Positions 32,799-40,466 of a DNA stretch of 43,409 nucleotides are shown here, in pieces. Positions within the stretch are counted from its first letter, which is position 1. Each line of letters starts with the position of its first letter. The DNA is from Nonomuraea zeae (GTDB lineage: Bacteria; Actinomycetota; Actinomycetes; Streptosporangiales; Streptosporangiaceae): assembly GCF_005889725.1 (NCBI RefSeq), contig NZ_VCKX01000082.1:1-43409 (forward strand). Reading direction: 5' to 3'. The translations under genes were made by a program, and so were the position numbers. The notes below the pieces were generated by a model. It was given only the letters and a program-made list of their open reading frames with translations, was not told the origin of the DNA and made no database searches.

Positions 32799-34391
32799 CT
32801 ACGGGATGAGCTTGCCGGACCACACGGCCGCAGCGGCCTTGTAGATCGCGGCAGTCTCACCGTCGAAGTACGGCGAGGTGATCGTGTCGTAGCGCTTGTT
32901 GCTGTCGGTGTCAGCGATGAGGCTGGTGACACCGTTGACGTAGCCGAGACGCTTGCTGTTGCTGTACTTGTACAGCCACGGCGCGCCGTCGTAACCGGCG
33001 GTCACGGTGCACTTCAGCGACAGCTGCTCTTCCACCTTCTTGGAGGGGATGCGCAGCACGTTCTTGGCGGTCTTGCCGTAGCACCACTTCGGCGTCACAC
33101 CGGTGAACGGCTTGTTGCCGTCCAGGTGCGGGCCGTAGGGGTAGCCGAAGGTCCGGACGTACTTGCCGGTCGGCTGGTTCCAGGCGAAGCCCTGGCCACC
33201 AACGTTGTCGCCGAGGCGACCGACGCTCTTGATGGCGCTCTCGACGACGTAGTAGTCCTCGACCCAGTACTTGATCTGAGCGGTGGACTTGACCCACGTC
33301 TTGACGAAGAACTGCTGCTTGAACCAAGCAACCTCGACGCCGTTCTTGACCTCGGCGCGAACCTCACCGAGGAACTTGCCGTCGCCCTTGGCGGACTTGA
33401 GAGCCTCGAAGTCCTCCTTGGAGACGGGGACTTCCTTGCTCAGCCGCTCGAACTTCTGGCCGTTGTCGAGGCCAGAGGTCGCAGCGTCGTACTGCGCCTT
33501 GGTGACCTCGGCGCCCGTCAGCTTGATGCCGTTGAGACCGGTGGAGATGTAGTCCTCGATCTTCGCGGCAGCGTCAGCCGGCTTGGCGACGTGCTCGACC
33601 TTGGGGTCGACAGCCTTCGACTTGTACGGGCCGGCCTCGCCGTACTTGGCGTAGCCCTCCGCGAACTCCTTGTCGGTGATCGCGGTTTCCTTGACGTAGC
33701 CCTTGCCGCCCTTGGCGATGTGAGCGCGGTACTCGCTCGGCGTCACCTTGGTCGACTTGTTGAGCACGCCGCCGATGCCGTCGTAGACGGTGACGAAGGC
33801 GTAGTCGCGGTCGAAGTCCTCGTACACGTCGAAGTCGTAGTGGGTGAAGGCCTGCTTACCCACGTACACGCCCCAAGGAGCCTTGCCCTGGTAGTAACCG
33901 GGGACGAAGACCCAGCGGGAGACGACCTCGTCGTTAGCCGCGATGTCGTACACGCAGTGACCGGCCGTGGCGACCAGGTTGCGGTACTGCGACTGGATCG
34001 AGGTGCCGGAGCACCAGTACAGCTTGCCGTCACGGCCCTCGAAGAAAACCTTGCCGATGGTCTTCGGCAGGTTCACGTTCTGAACCTTGGCGGTGGTCTT
34101 CTTCTCCTCGCCGATGGGGGCGGTGGAGCCCGGCTTGGTGTCCGCGCTATAGCCACCACCGGAGGAGATCTTGTCAACCTCGAGCGCGTCGGGGTTGAAC
34201 GCCACAGCGCCCTTGAGCGCCGCGTTGTCGGACTTGGTCCAGAAGTCCAGGACCTCGGCAGCCTGCGCCGCGGTCTTGGCCAGCGGGTCGGTCGCGACGG
34301 TGTCGTCAGCCTGAGCGGTACCGGCGAGGCCGGCGGCCAGGAGACCGGTGGCCAGAATGGCGCCACCGGCGGGGAGGAGGATGCGCTTCAA
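32799..34391 (-). CDS. Secreted trypsin-fold pseudoprotease, paralogue B (Ser to Asp, repeat insert)
   Basis: 530 residues from a TTG start at 34391 with AAGGAG seven bases upstream; the upstream ATG at 34433 has no ribosome site. Signal peptide MKRILLPAGGAILATGLLAA ending GTAQA. His145 (TAGHC) and Asp196 (RDYAFV) are intact; the nucleophile motif reads GYDGAP with Asp468, so even the following glycine pair is changed. A 170-residue insert contains four units (VTPSEYRAHIAKGGKGYV; ITDKEFAEGYAKYGEAGPY; VTKAQYDAATSGLDNGQKF; VSKEDFEALKSAKGDGKFLG). WCSGTS replaces WCSATS. C-terminal loop DTDSNKRYD. Closest to paralogue C across the protein, promoter and leader, so the pair is probably a recent duplication. 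Confidence 0.93.
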   Translation of the reverse strand: MKRILLPAGGAILATGLLAAGLAGTAQADDTVATDPLAKTAAQAAEVLDFWTKSDNAALKGAVAFNPDALEVDKISSGGGYSADTKPGSTAPIGEEKKTTAKVQNVNLPKTIGKVFFEGRDGKLYWCSGTSIQSQYRNLVATAGHCVYDIAANDEVVSRWVFVPGYYQGKAPWGVYVGKQAFTHYDFDVYEDFDRDYAFVTVYDGIGGVLNKSTKVTPSEYRAHIAKGGKGYVKETAITDKEFAEGYAKYGEAGPYKSKAVDPKVEHVAKPADAAAKIEDYISTGLNGIKLTGAEVTKAQYDAATSGLDNGQKFERLSKEVPVSKEDFEALKSAKGDGKFLGEVRAEVKNGVEVAWFKQQFFVKTWVKSTAQIKYWVEDYYVVESAIKSVGRLGDNVGGQGFAWNQPTGKYVRTFGYPYGPHLDGNKPFTGVTPKWCYGKTAKNVLRIPSKKVEEQLSLKCTVTAGYDGAPWLYKYSNSKRLGYVNGVTSLIADTDSNKRYDTITSPYFDGETAAIYKAAAAVWSGKLIP

Positions 34392-34456
34392 GGTAACTCC
34401 TTGCGCTGTCGTGGAACGCCTCTTGCGTCCCATGCGTCAGTAAAGGGATAGCCAGG

Positions 34457-34486
34457 AACATACAGTGTCGATCTTGGAAACAGGAA
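34457..34486 (-). promoter_or_regulatory. Candidate promoter of paralogue B
   Basis: Minus strand: TTCCTG (34486-34481), 18-base spacer, TATGTT (34462-34457), about 66 bp upstream of the TTG start. The -10 region and downstream leader are almost identical to those of paralogue C. Confidence 0.6.
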
Positions 34487-34666
34487 GCCGCTTTGGTCGG
34501 AAAAGATGCGACAAGACGGGCGTGATCGTTCTGTGATGTTTAGACGGCTGATGCGCAGGAGTTGAGGGAAGCACGCCTTTAGACCGTTTGCCCTGATCAA
34601 CATAAGGAAGTTGTCAGTGGGGCTCGCGGGGTGGGGACGTCCTCTTGATCCGGGTCGATCCGGCAA

Positions 34667-34682
34667 TGTGATGCAGATCACA
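34667..34682. promoter_or_regulatory. Perfect CRP-type palindrome upstream of paralogue B
   Basis: TGTGATGCAGATCACA, ten of ten defined positions, in the 430-bp gap between paralogues B and C and about 180 bp upstream of the proposed B -35 element. The rest of that gap holds the C terminator, the B promoter and leader, and no gene. Confidence 0.65.
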
Positions 34683-34747
34683 TCGAGTTGATGGCACCGT
34701 CTGGGCGCCCCATGCGTCCAAGCGCCTTCAAAAAGGGCGGGAACGCG

Positions 34748-34776
34748 GAAGGGCCCGGCGGGATGCCGGGCCCTTC
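34748..34776 (-). terminator. Rho-independent-like hairpin after paralogue C
   Basis: Perfect 12-bp stem GAAGGGCCCGGC / GCCGGGCCCTTC with 5-base loop, about 50 bp past the stop of paralogue C; a CCCTTTTTG stretch follows on the minus strand. Confidence 0.85.
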
Positions 34777-34824
34777 GCTTGTAACGGTTATACGAACGGC
34801 TCAGAGCCGGTCGCTATGCGTTAC

Positions 34825-36429
34825 TTAGACCACCTTGCCGGACCACGAGGCCGCAGCGGCCTTGTAGACGGTGTTGGTCTCGCCGTCGAAGTACGGCGAG
34901 GAGATGTAGTCCACGCGACCGTTGGCGTCCTGGTCGTTGAAGGTGCTGGTGACACCGTTCACGTAGCCGAGACGCTTGCTGTTGCTGTACTTGTACAGCC
35001 ACGGGCCACCGTCGGCACCCTCGGTCATGGCGCACTTGAGGGCGACGTGCTCCTCGATCTTCTTGGCAGCCGAGCCGACCAGCTTCGCCGTGGTCTTGCC
35101 GTAGCACCACTTCGGCGTGACGCCGGTGTAGGCCTTGTTGCCGTCAGGGTGAGGAGCGGCCGGGTAGCCGAACACGCGGACGTACTTGCCGGTGGGCTGG
35201 TTCCAGGCGAAGCCCTGGCCACCGACGTTGTCGCCGAGACGGCCGAGGTCCTTGCCGGAGATGTCGACGACGTAGTAGTCCTCGACCCAGTACTTGATCT
35301 GAGCGGTGGACTTGATCCACTTCTTGATGAAGAACTGCGTCTTGAACCAGGCGACCTCGGTCTTCTTGTCGTCACCCAGCTGGGCGCGAACGTCACCGAG
35401 GAACTTGCCGTCGCCCTTGGCCGACTTGAGAGCCTCGTAGTCCTCCTTGGAGATGGGGACCTCGGCGCTCAGCCGCTCGAACTTGTCACCGTTGTCGAAG
35501 CCGGTGCCGGCCGCGGTGTAGGCCGACTTCGTGACCTCGGCACCAGTGAGCTGGACGCCCTTGGTGGGGCCGTCGCCCTTGATGTACTGGTCGACGTTCG
35601 AGCTGGTGACGTCCGCCGGCTTGGCGACCGTCTCGACCTTGGGGTCGACAGCCTTCGACTTGTACGGGCCAGCCTCGCCGTACTTGTCGTAGCCGGCCTC
35701 GAACTCTTCCTTGGTGATCGTCTTCTCTTCGACGTAGCCGACGCCGCCCTTGGCGATGTGCGACTTGTACTCGCTCGGCGTGACCTTGGTGGTCTTGCCG
35801 GTGACCTGGACACCGTTGTAAACGGTCACGAACGCGTAGTCGCGGTCGTAGTCCTCGTACACGTCGAAGTCGTAGTGCGTGAAGGCCTGCTTGCCCACGT
35901 AGATGCCCCAGGGAGCCTTGCCCTGGTAGTAACCCGGGACGAAGACCCACTTGCCCACGACATCGGTGTTGGCGGCCGTGTCGTACACGCAGTGACCGGC
36001 CGTGGCGACCAGGTTGCGGTACTGCGACTGGATCGAAGTGGCGGAGCACCACTTCTTCTCGCCCTTGCTGTTGACGAAGAACACCTTGCCGATGGTCTTC
36101 GGCATGTTGACGTTCTGCGTCTTGGCGGAGGTCTTCTTCTCCTCGCCAATGGGGGCGGTGGAGCCCGGCTTGGTGTCCGTGGTGGCGCCGCCCTTGCTCT
36201 GCAGCTTGGCGACGTCAGCCTTGTCCCAGACGTTGGACTCGGTGGCGGCCTTGAGGGCAGCACCGTTGTTCTCCGCCCAGAAGTCGGCGATGGCCTTCGC
36301 GTTGGCCGCGCTCGTCGCCAGCTTGTCAGTGGCGACGTCGCTGTCGGCCGAGGCCGTACCGGCGAGGCCGGCGGCCAGGAGGCCGGTGGCCAGGAGGGCG
36401 CCACCGGCGGGGATGAGGATGCGCTTCAA
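34825..36429 (-). CDS. Secreted trypsin-fold pseudoprotease, paralogue C (Ser to Asp, repeat insert)
   Basis: 534 residues from TTG 36429 (AAGGAG upstream). Signal peptide MKRILIPAGGALLATGLLAA ending GTASA. Prodomain FWAENNGAALKAA. His146 (TAGHC) and Asp197 (RDYAFV) kept; GADGGPW carries Asp473 at the nucleophile position. The insert between Asp197 and GRLGDNVGGQGFAWN is the longest (about 172 residues more than intact paralogues), with units VTPSEYKSHIAKGGVGYV, ITKEEFEAGYDKYGEAGPY, VTKSAYTAAGTGFDNGDKF and ISKEDYEALKSAKGDGKFLG. Cys pairs as in the other members. C-terminal DQDANGRVD loop. No membrane or wall anchor is seen, so the product should be released. Confidence 0.93.
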   Translation of the reverse strand: MKRILIPAGGALLATGLLAAGLAGTASADSDVATDKLATSAANAKAIADFWAENNGAALKAATESNVWDKADVAKLQSKGGATTDTKPGSTAPIGEEKKTSAKTQNVNMPKTIGKVFFVNSKGEKKWCSATSIQSQYRNLVATAGHCVYDTAANTDVVGKWVFVPGYYQGKAPWGIYVGKQAFTHYDFDVYEDYDRDYAFVTVYNGVQVTGKTTKVTPSEYKSHIAKGGVGYVEEKTITKEEFEAGYDKYGEAGPYKSKAVDPKVETVAKPADVTSSNVDQYIKGDGPTKGVQLTGAEVTKSAYTAAGTGFDNGDKFERLSAEVPISKEDYEALKSAKGDGKFLGDVRAQLGDDKKTEVAWFKTQFFIKKWIKSTAQIKYWVEDYYVVDISGKDLGRLGDNVGGQGFAWNQPTGKYVRVFGYPAAPHPDGNKAYTGVTPKWCYGKTTAKLVGSAAKKIEEHVALKCAMTEGADGGPWLYKYSNSKRLGYVNGVTSTFNDQDANGRVDYISSPYFDGETNTVYKAAAASWSGKVV

Positions 36430-36497
36430 GGGAACTGCTCCTTGCTCTGTCGTGGGTCGCAACATGCGTCCCATGCGTCAGTAAAGGGATAGCAAGG

Positions 36498-36527
36498 AAC
36501 ATAGCGTGGCGATCTCCGCAGGTGGAA
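36498..36527 (-). promoter_or_regulatory. Candidate promoter of paralogue C
   Basis: Minus strand: TTCCAC (36527-36522), 18-base spacer, TATGTT (36503-36498), about 69 bp upstream of the TTG start. The leader after it is identical to that of paralogue B for 28 bp (36466-36493 region). Confidence 0.6.
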
Positions 36528-36698
36528 CCCGGTCTGAGCGATCCGGAAGGCACCCCGACCGCCGTTACCTTCCTGTTATCTGTCAGAGACCTTTGCTGAT
36601 CGTGACGACGGGATCACGTTTGCGCAGGGTATGCGGGGGTTATTTCTGACGGTACGAAAGTGTCGTTAGGGCCTCGACACATACCGTAGTTGACGAAA

Positions 36699-36714
36699 CG
36701 TGACTCAGATCACA
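36699..36714. promoter_or_regulatory. CRP-type palindrome upstream of paralogue C
   Basis: CGTGACTCAGATCACA, nine of ten defined positions of TGTGA-N6-TCACA, about 172 bp upstream of the proposed -35 element. Its right half and centre (CAGATCACA) repeat the site upstream of paralogue B. Confidence 0.55.
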
Positions 36715-36984
36715 GGAACCAGATTGGAACCTGTCCCGTCTAAGTTCGCCCGATCTTGCCAGGTGATCTTCAGAAACCGGTCGATGGCGTTCAGACTTCT
36801 CAGGTTCGACGCCCTTGTGACGGGGTTTCAGGGGGTGAGAAGCCCTCGCGCGGTGCGCCAGATGGCCGTGTCCGCGGCGTTGAGAAACCCGCTGCCGCCG
36901 CCGTCGGCCGGGCTGTACGGGGTTGCCGCCCGGGGCGAAGCGCAACGCCGGCCGCACCAGGGGGGCCGCCGTCGCCACATGGGT

Positions 36985-37240
36985 CCTAGCGGCCGGTGCA
37001 CCGCGCAGCGCGTGGAGGAGGGTCGGGTCGGCCGCGGTGGCCTCCTCGCCGGCCACGGGGGCGTCCAGCGGTGCGCGCAGTCGTCGGCTGATCGGCTCCT
37101 CCGCTTCGCGATCGGCCTCGGTGACGACTTCGCCAGGTTGTTTCCCCGTGATGTCGTCGGAGGTGAGCGATCGGAAGCGGGGGAGGATCGCGGTCTCGCC
37201 GCCGTCGCGCGGGATTTCGGGCACCGCGCCTACCGGTATG
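36985..37240 (-). pseudogene. Inositol monophosphatase-family fragment
   Basis: In one minus-strand frame a stretch of about 80 residues matches the N-terminal part of IMPase-family proteins: AILPRFRSLTSDDITGKQPG, EVVTEADREAEEPI and APVAGEEATAADPTLLHALR. The next expected motif (WIxDPxDGTxNF with metal-binding Asp residues) is missing, and the reading frame continues into unrelated sequence. There is no plausible start. I read this as the remnant of a degraded gene beside the transposase fragment. The stretch from 36715 to 36985 shows nothing further I can assign. Confidence 0.6.
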
Positions 37241-37319
37241 CCGCCACCCGCAAACAGATGACGGTGCGCGGAAAGCAGGCAATGGCCGGTGGCTGGGGCG
37301 GAAGTTGCCGGTCGGGGGG

Positions 37320-37805
37320 CTACCCGCCGGTCTGCTGCTCGCCGGTCTGTCTTCTGCTGCCCGGCTGTCTGCTGCTCTGCTGTCCGCTGGTCGGCTGTCC
37401 GCCAGTCGGCTGTCTGCTGCTCGGTTGTCCGCTGGTCTGGGCCAGGTGGGCGCGGAGGATGGCCAGGACCGGGTCGCCTGCGGTGCCGTCCTTGTGCCAG
37501 ACGGGCGGAGGGATGTCCGGACTCGCGGAGGTGGGATCCGGGGCGGTGTCGTCGGCCGTGCGGATCGCGGTCAGGAGGCGCTGCCAGGTCCCGTCGGCCG
37601 TCCAGCGGCGGTGCCGCTTGTAGACGCTCACCCAGCAGCCGTAGCGGGGCGGCAGGTGGCGCCATCGGGAGCCGGTGCGGGCCTGGTGGAGGACTCCGTT
37701 GATCACCGTGCGGTGGTCGTCCCGCAGGTCTTCGTGCGGGTCGCCCGTGGGGAGCAGCGGCGCCAGCCGCTTCCACTCGGCGTTCGTGAGGTCGCCAGGA
37801 CGCAT
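37320..37805 (-). mobile_element. Truncated IS5-family transposase gene (DUF4096 N-terminal domain) with a repeat tail
   Basis: 161-codon frame. The first about 80 residues are the DNA-binding N-terminal domain of IS5-type transposases: LTNAEWKRLAPLLPTGDPHE, DHRTVINGVLHQARTGSRWR, LPPRYGCWVSVYKRHRRW and ADGTWQRLL. The catalytic DDE domain is absent. Instead the frame runs into about 35 residues of a five-residue repeat (QPxxG/R) encoded by 15-bp tandem repeats. No terminal inverted repeats were found. Most likely a decayed element inside the protease-like array, between paralogues C and D. Confidence 0.8.
37329..37433. repeat. Seven 15-bp tandem repeats at the 3' end of the transposase fragment
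   Basis: Seven contiguous 15-bp units of the form GGTCGGCTGTCCGCT, starting at 37329, 37344, 37359, 37374, 37389, 37404 and 37419. On the minus strand they encode a five-residue repeat in frame with the transposase fragment. Confidence 0.85.
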
Positions 37806-37870
37806 GCGCCCATCGTGACGACGTAAATGCTGAGTGTCAGTGGATTAAATAAAGATCTACATGAAATGAC

Positions 37871-37906
37871 AAAGCGAGGGCCTCGTGACTCCGAGGCCCT
37901 CGCTTT
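37871..37906 (-). terminator. Strong hairpin terminator after paralogue D
   Basis: Perfect 15-bp stem AAAGCGAGGGCCTCG / CGAGGCCCTCGCTTT with a 6-base loop, 14 bp past the stop of paralogue D; T-rich sequence follows on the minus strand. Confidence 0.88.
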
Positions 37907-37919
37907 CCCCTGGTAGGGC

Positions 37920-39083
37920 TTACTTGTACAGCTCGCCGTTCGGGCCGACGATCTTGCCCGACCACACGTTCTTGGCGGCGTTGTACACCGACGCCGTCTC
38001 ACCGTCGAAGTACGGCGAGGTGATGTAGTCGATCCGGTCGTTGCCGTCCTGGTCCGCGAACGTGCTCGTCACACCGTTCACGTAGCCGAGGCGCTTGCCG
38101 TTGCTGTAGTTCAGGAGCCAGGGACCGCCGTCGTAGCCGGGGGTCACGGCGCACTTGAGGCCGATGTGCTCCTCGATCTTGAGCCAGGAGGCGCCGACGG
38201 CCTTGGAGGTGGTCTTGCCGTAGCAGGTCTTCGGCGTCACACCGCTGTACGGCTTGTTGCCGTCGGGGTGCGGGGCGGCCGGGTAACCGAAGGCGCGCAC
38301 GTACTTGCCGGTGGGCTGGTTCCAGGAGAAGCCCTGCCCGCCGACATTGTCGCCCAGGCGGCCCGCGTCCTTCGACAGCAGGATGTAGTAGTGACCGCCC
38401 CAGGAGCGCTTCGGGCCGGTGAAGCGCCCGTAGTCCTTGCGGTCCACCTGCTTGACACCGTTGAACTGGATGCCGTTGTAGACGGTGACGAACGCGTAGT
38501 CGCGGTCGTAGTCCTCGTAGGTGTCGAAGTCGTAGTGGGTGAAGGCCTGCTTGCCCACGTAGATGCCCCACGGCGCCTTGCCCTGGTAGTAGCCGGGCAC
38601 GAAGACCCAGTTGTCCAGGGTCGCGGAGTTGCTGTCCGTGTCGTAGACACAGTGGCCCGCGGTGGCGACCAGGTTGCGGTAGTTCGACTGGACCGAGGTG
38701 GCCGAGCACCAGCGGAACTTGCCGGAGCCGTCGACGAAGAAGACCTTGCCGATGGTCTTGGGCAGGTTCACGTTCTGGGCGCTGCCGGTGGACTTGGACG
38801 CGCCGGTGGGGGCCGTGGTGCCAGGCGAGCCGTCGGGGCTGTAGCCGCCCTTGGAGACGACCTTTCTGACTTCCTTCGAGTCCCAGGTGTACTGCGTCGC
38901 GGAGCGGAGGGCCGCACCGTTCGACGCGAGCCAGAAGGAGGCGACGGACGCGGCCTCGGACGTGTTGCGGGCCATGGGGTCGTTCGAGACATCCCCATCG
39001 GCCTGCGCGGTGCCGGACAGACCTGCGGCGAGCAGTCCGGTGGCGAGTACGGCGCCGCCGACGGGAAGAAGGATTCGCTTCAA
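37920..39083 (-). CDS. Secreted trypsin-fold pseudoprotease, paralogue D (Ser to Asp, minimal insert)
   Basis: 387 residues from TTG 39083 (GGAG upstream), starting with the signal peptide MKRILLPVGGAVLATGLLAA ending GTAQA. Prodomain FWLASNGAALRSATQY. His144 (TAGHC) and Asp195 (RDYAFV) kept; GYDGGPW carries Asp318 in place of Ser. Only about 20 residues are inserted after VYNG, comprising one repeat unit (VKQVDRKDYGRFTGPKRSW) and HYYILLSKDAGRLGDN, where paralogues A-C have 150-170. It therefore looks intermediate between the intact short paralogues and the large-insert ones. C-terminal DQDGNDRID loop and tail KIVGPNGELYK shared with paralogue A. Confidence 0.93.
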   Translation of the reverse strand: MKRILLPVGGAVLATGLLAAGLSGTAQADGDVSNDPMARNTSEAASVASFWLASNGAALRSATQYTWDSKEVRKVVSKGGYSPDGSPGTTAPTGASKSTGSAQNVNLPKTIGKVFFVDGSGKFRWCSATSVQSNYRNLVATAGHCVYDTDSNSATLDNWVFVPGYYQGKAPWGIYVGKQAFTHYDFDTYEDYDRDYAFVTVYNGIQFNGVKQVDRKDYGRFTGPKRSWGGHYYILLSKDAGRLGDNVGGQGFSWNQPTGKYVRAFGYPAAPHPDGNKPYSGVTPKTCYGKTTSKAVGASWLKIEEHIGLKCAVTPGYDGGPWLLNYSNGKRLGYVNGVTSTFADQDGNDRIDYITSPYFDGETASVYNAAKNVWSGKIVGPNGELYK

Positions 39084-39152
39084 GGTAACTCCAGGTTGCG
39101 CTGACATGAGGCGCCTCGTGCACCCCCAAAACTCAGCAAACGGACAGCCCGG

Positions 39153-39182
39153 AACCTACAGCGTTGACTCTGGTCATGTGAA
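39153..39182 (-). promoter_or_regulatory. Candidate promoter of paralogue D
   Basis: Minus strand: TTCACA (39182-39177), 18-base spacer, TAGGTT (39158-39153), about 70 bp upstream of the TTG start. Similar to the B and C promoters; the leader (GGCTGTCCGTTTGCTGA) is a diverged version of theirs. Confidence 0.55.
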
Positions 39183-39275
39183 TTTTCGGTAGATCATGTC
39201 AACGTTCCAAACCCTCGTCGTGACCGTCCCGAGATGAGGGTTTTTGCTGATCACGTGCAGTGATCAACTGGTTGC

Positions 39276-39291
39276 TATGACTTACGTCACA
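39276..39291. promoter_or_regulatory. CRP-like palindrome upstream of paralogue D
   Basis: TATGACTTACGTCACA, nine of ten defined positions, about 94 bp upstream of the proposed -35 of paralogue D. It overlaps the stop codon of paralogue E, so its conservation is partly confounded by coding sequence. Confidence 0.4.
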
Positions 39292-40466
39292 TTTGCCGGA
39301 GTGGTTTGTGCGGCGGCGCGTTTGTAGACGTCTCCGGTCGTCGTGTCAAAGTACGGCGAAGACACCGCGTCGTACCAGCCCTTGGCGTCCCTGTTCCAGG
39401 TCAGGCTGTTGACACCGTTCAGGCTGCCGAGCTTGCGGGTCTGGTCGTAGCCGATCAGCCACGGGCCGCCGCTCGCGCCCGGACTGAAGTCGCAGGCCAT
39501 GAGCTGGACGCCCTTCTGCAGGTCGAGGCTGGGGGCCACGGTCCAGCGGGTGGCGCCCTCCTCGCACAGCCACAGCTTCTTGCCGTCGAACGGGTGGGAG
39601 CCGTCGGGCTGCGCGCCCGCCGGGTAGCCCCAGGCGGACACGGTGTAGGTGCCCGGCTTCCTGTTCAGCTCCAGCCCCTGGCCGCCCACGTTGTCCTGGA
39701 GCCTGCCGACGTCCTGCATGACGTACGAGCCGTCCTTGGGGGTCCAGACGAAGCCGCGGTGCACGGTCACGAACGCGTAGTCGTAGTCGTAGTCGCCCTT
39801 GCCCGACCAGTCCTCGTGCATGCTGATCGCCGCGCCCACGTAGATGCCGTCGGGCGTCTCGCCGTTCTCGCCGGGGTTGGGGACGAAGATCCAGTATTCG
39901 GCTGCCTTGGCCTGCCGCGGGTCGTACGCGCAGTGCCCCGCCGTGGCGACCACGCTGCGGTTCCTGGCCGTGACCGCACTGGCGGAGCACCAGTACTCCT
40001 TGTCCCCGAACCGGAAGAAGACCTTGCCTATCGTCTTGGCGATCCTGCCCTTGCGTGGCAGCGCGGGCGCCGCGATCTGCGCCGCCGTGCGCTTGGCCGC
40101 GGCGGCGACGGAGGCCGCGGAGGCCGCGGAGGCGGCGGAGGTGACAGGAGCGCCGGGACCGGCGGCGCCGCCGGCGGACGAGGGCGTCGAAGAGGCCTGG
40201 GCGCCGGGTGTGGCCGGGGCGGCCTGCTTGAGCCGGTCGGGCTTCCAGTAGTCGGCGACCTTCTTCACGTCCGCGGCGGTCTTGGCCAGCGGGACGGCAT
40301 AGACCTTGCTGGCGGCAGCGGTGGCCGACCCGGTGGTGGTCGTGGCGGCCGACCCGGCGGTCGTCGTGGCGGTCGTCGTGGCGTTCGCGACCCCTGTCCA
40401 GGCAGGCAGGATCAGCAGCGCGCTGCTGAGCGCAGCCGCCACCAAGTGCCTGGCCCGGGGGATCAT
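39282..40466 (-). CDS. Secreted trypsin-like serine protease, paralogue E (intact triad)
   Basis: 394 residues from ATG 40466 (AAAGG eight bases upstream). Signal peptide (LVAAALSSALLILPAWTGVA), then a long Ala/Thr/Ser-rich, low-complexity prodomain containing the family motif YWKPDRLKQA. Core: KTIGKVFF, WCSASAV, His178 in VATAGHCAY, Asp229 in YDYDYAFV and GASGGPW with Ser332. All three triad residues are present. No repeat insert: GGQGLELN follows soon after the Asp. The metal-like loop is degenerate (NRDAKGWYD). Probably an active secreted peptidase of the actinobacterial trypsin-like/V8-like class; specificity cannot be read from sequence. Confidence 0.94.
   Translation of the reverse strand: MIPRARHLVAAALSSALLILPAWTGVANATTTATTTAGSAATTTTGSATAAASKVYAVPLAKTAADVKKVADYWKPDRLKQAAPATPGAQASSTPSSAGGAAGPGAPVTSAASAASAASVAAAAKRTAAQIAAPALPRKGRIAKTIGKVFFRFGDKEYWCSASAVTARNRSVVATAGHCAYDPRQAKAAEYWIFVPNPGENGETPDGIYVGAAISMHEDWSGKGDYDYDYAFVTVHRGFVWTPKDGSYVMQDVGRLQDNVGGQGLELNRKPGTYTVSAWGYPAGAQPDGSHPFDGKKLWLCEEGATRWTVAPSLDLQKGVQLMACDFSPGASGGPWLIGYDQTRKLGSLNGVNSLTWNRDAKGWYDAVSSPYFDTTTGDVYKRAAAQTTPANVT

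Noticed and set aside
36640..37776. 378-codon minus-strand frame across the transposase and IMPase remnants
   Set aside because: It is a composite of a shifted transposase frame, the repeat tract and the IMPase-like fragment; only the middle portion shows protein-family similarity.
31295..38132. Ser-to-Asp change as a sequencing error
   Set aside because: It is present in four separate genes, always as a GAC codon, with flanking codons that differ, and correlates with the insert and prodomain changes.
39248..39266. TGATCAC/GTGATCA hairpin downstream of paralogue E as its terminator
   Set aside because: Only 7 bp of stem and followed by an A-run rather than a T-run on the transcribed strand; left unassigned.
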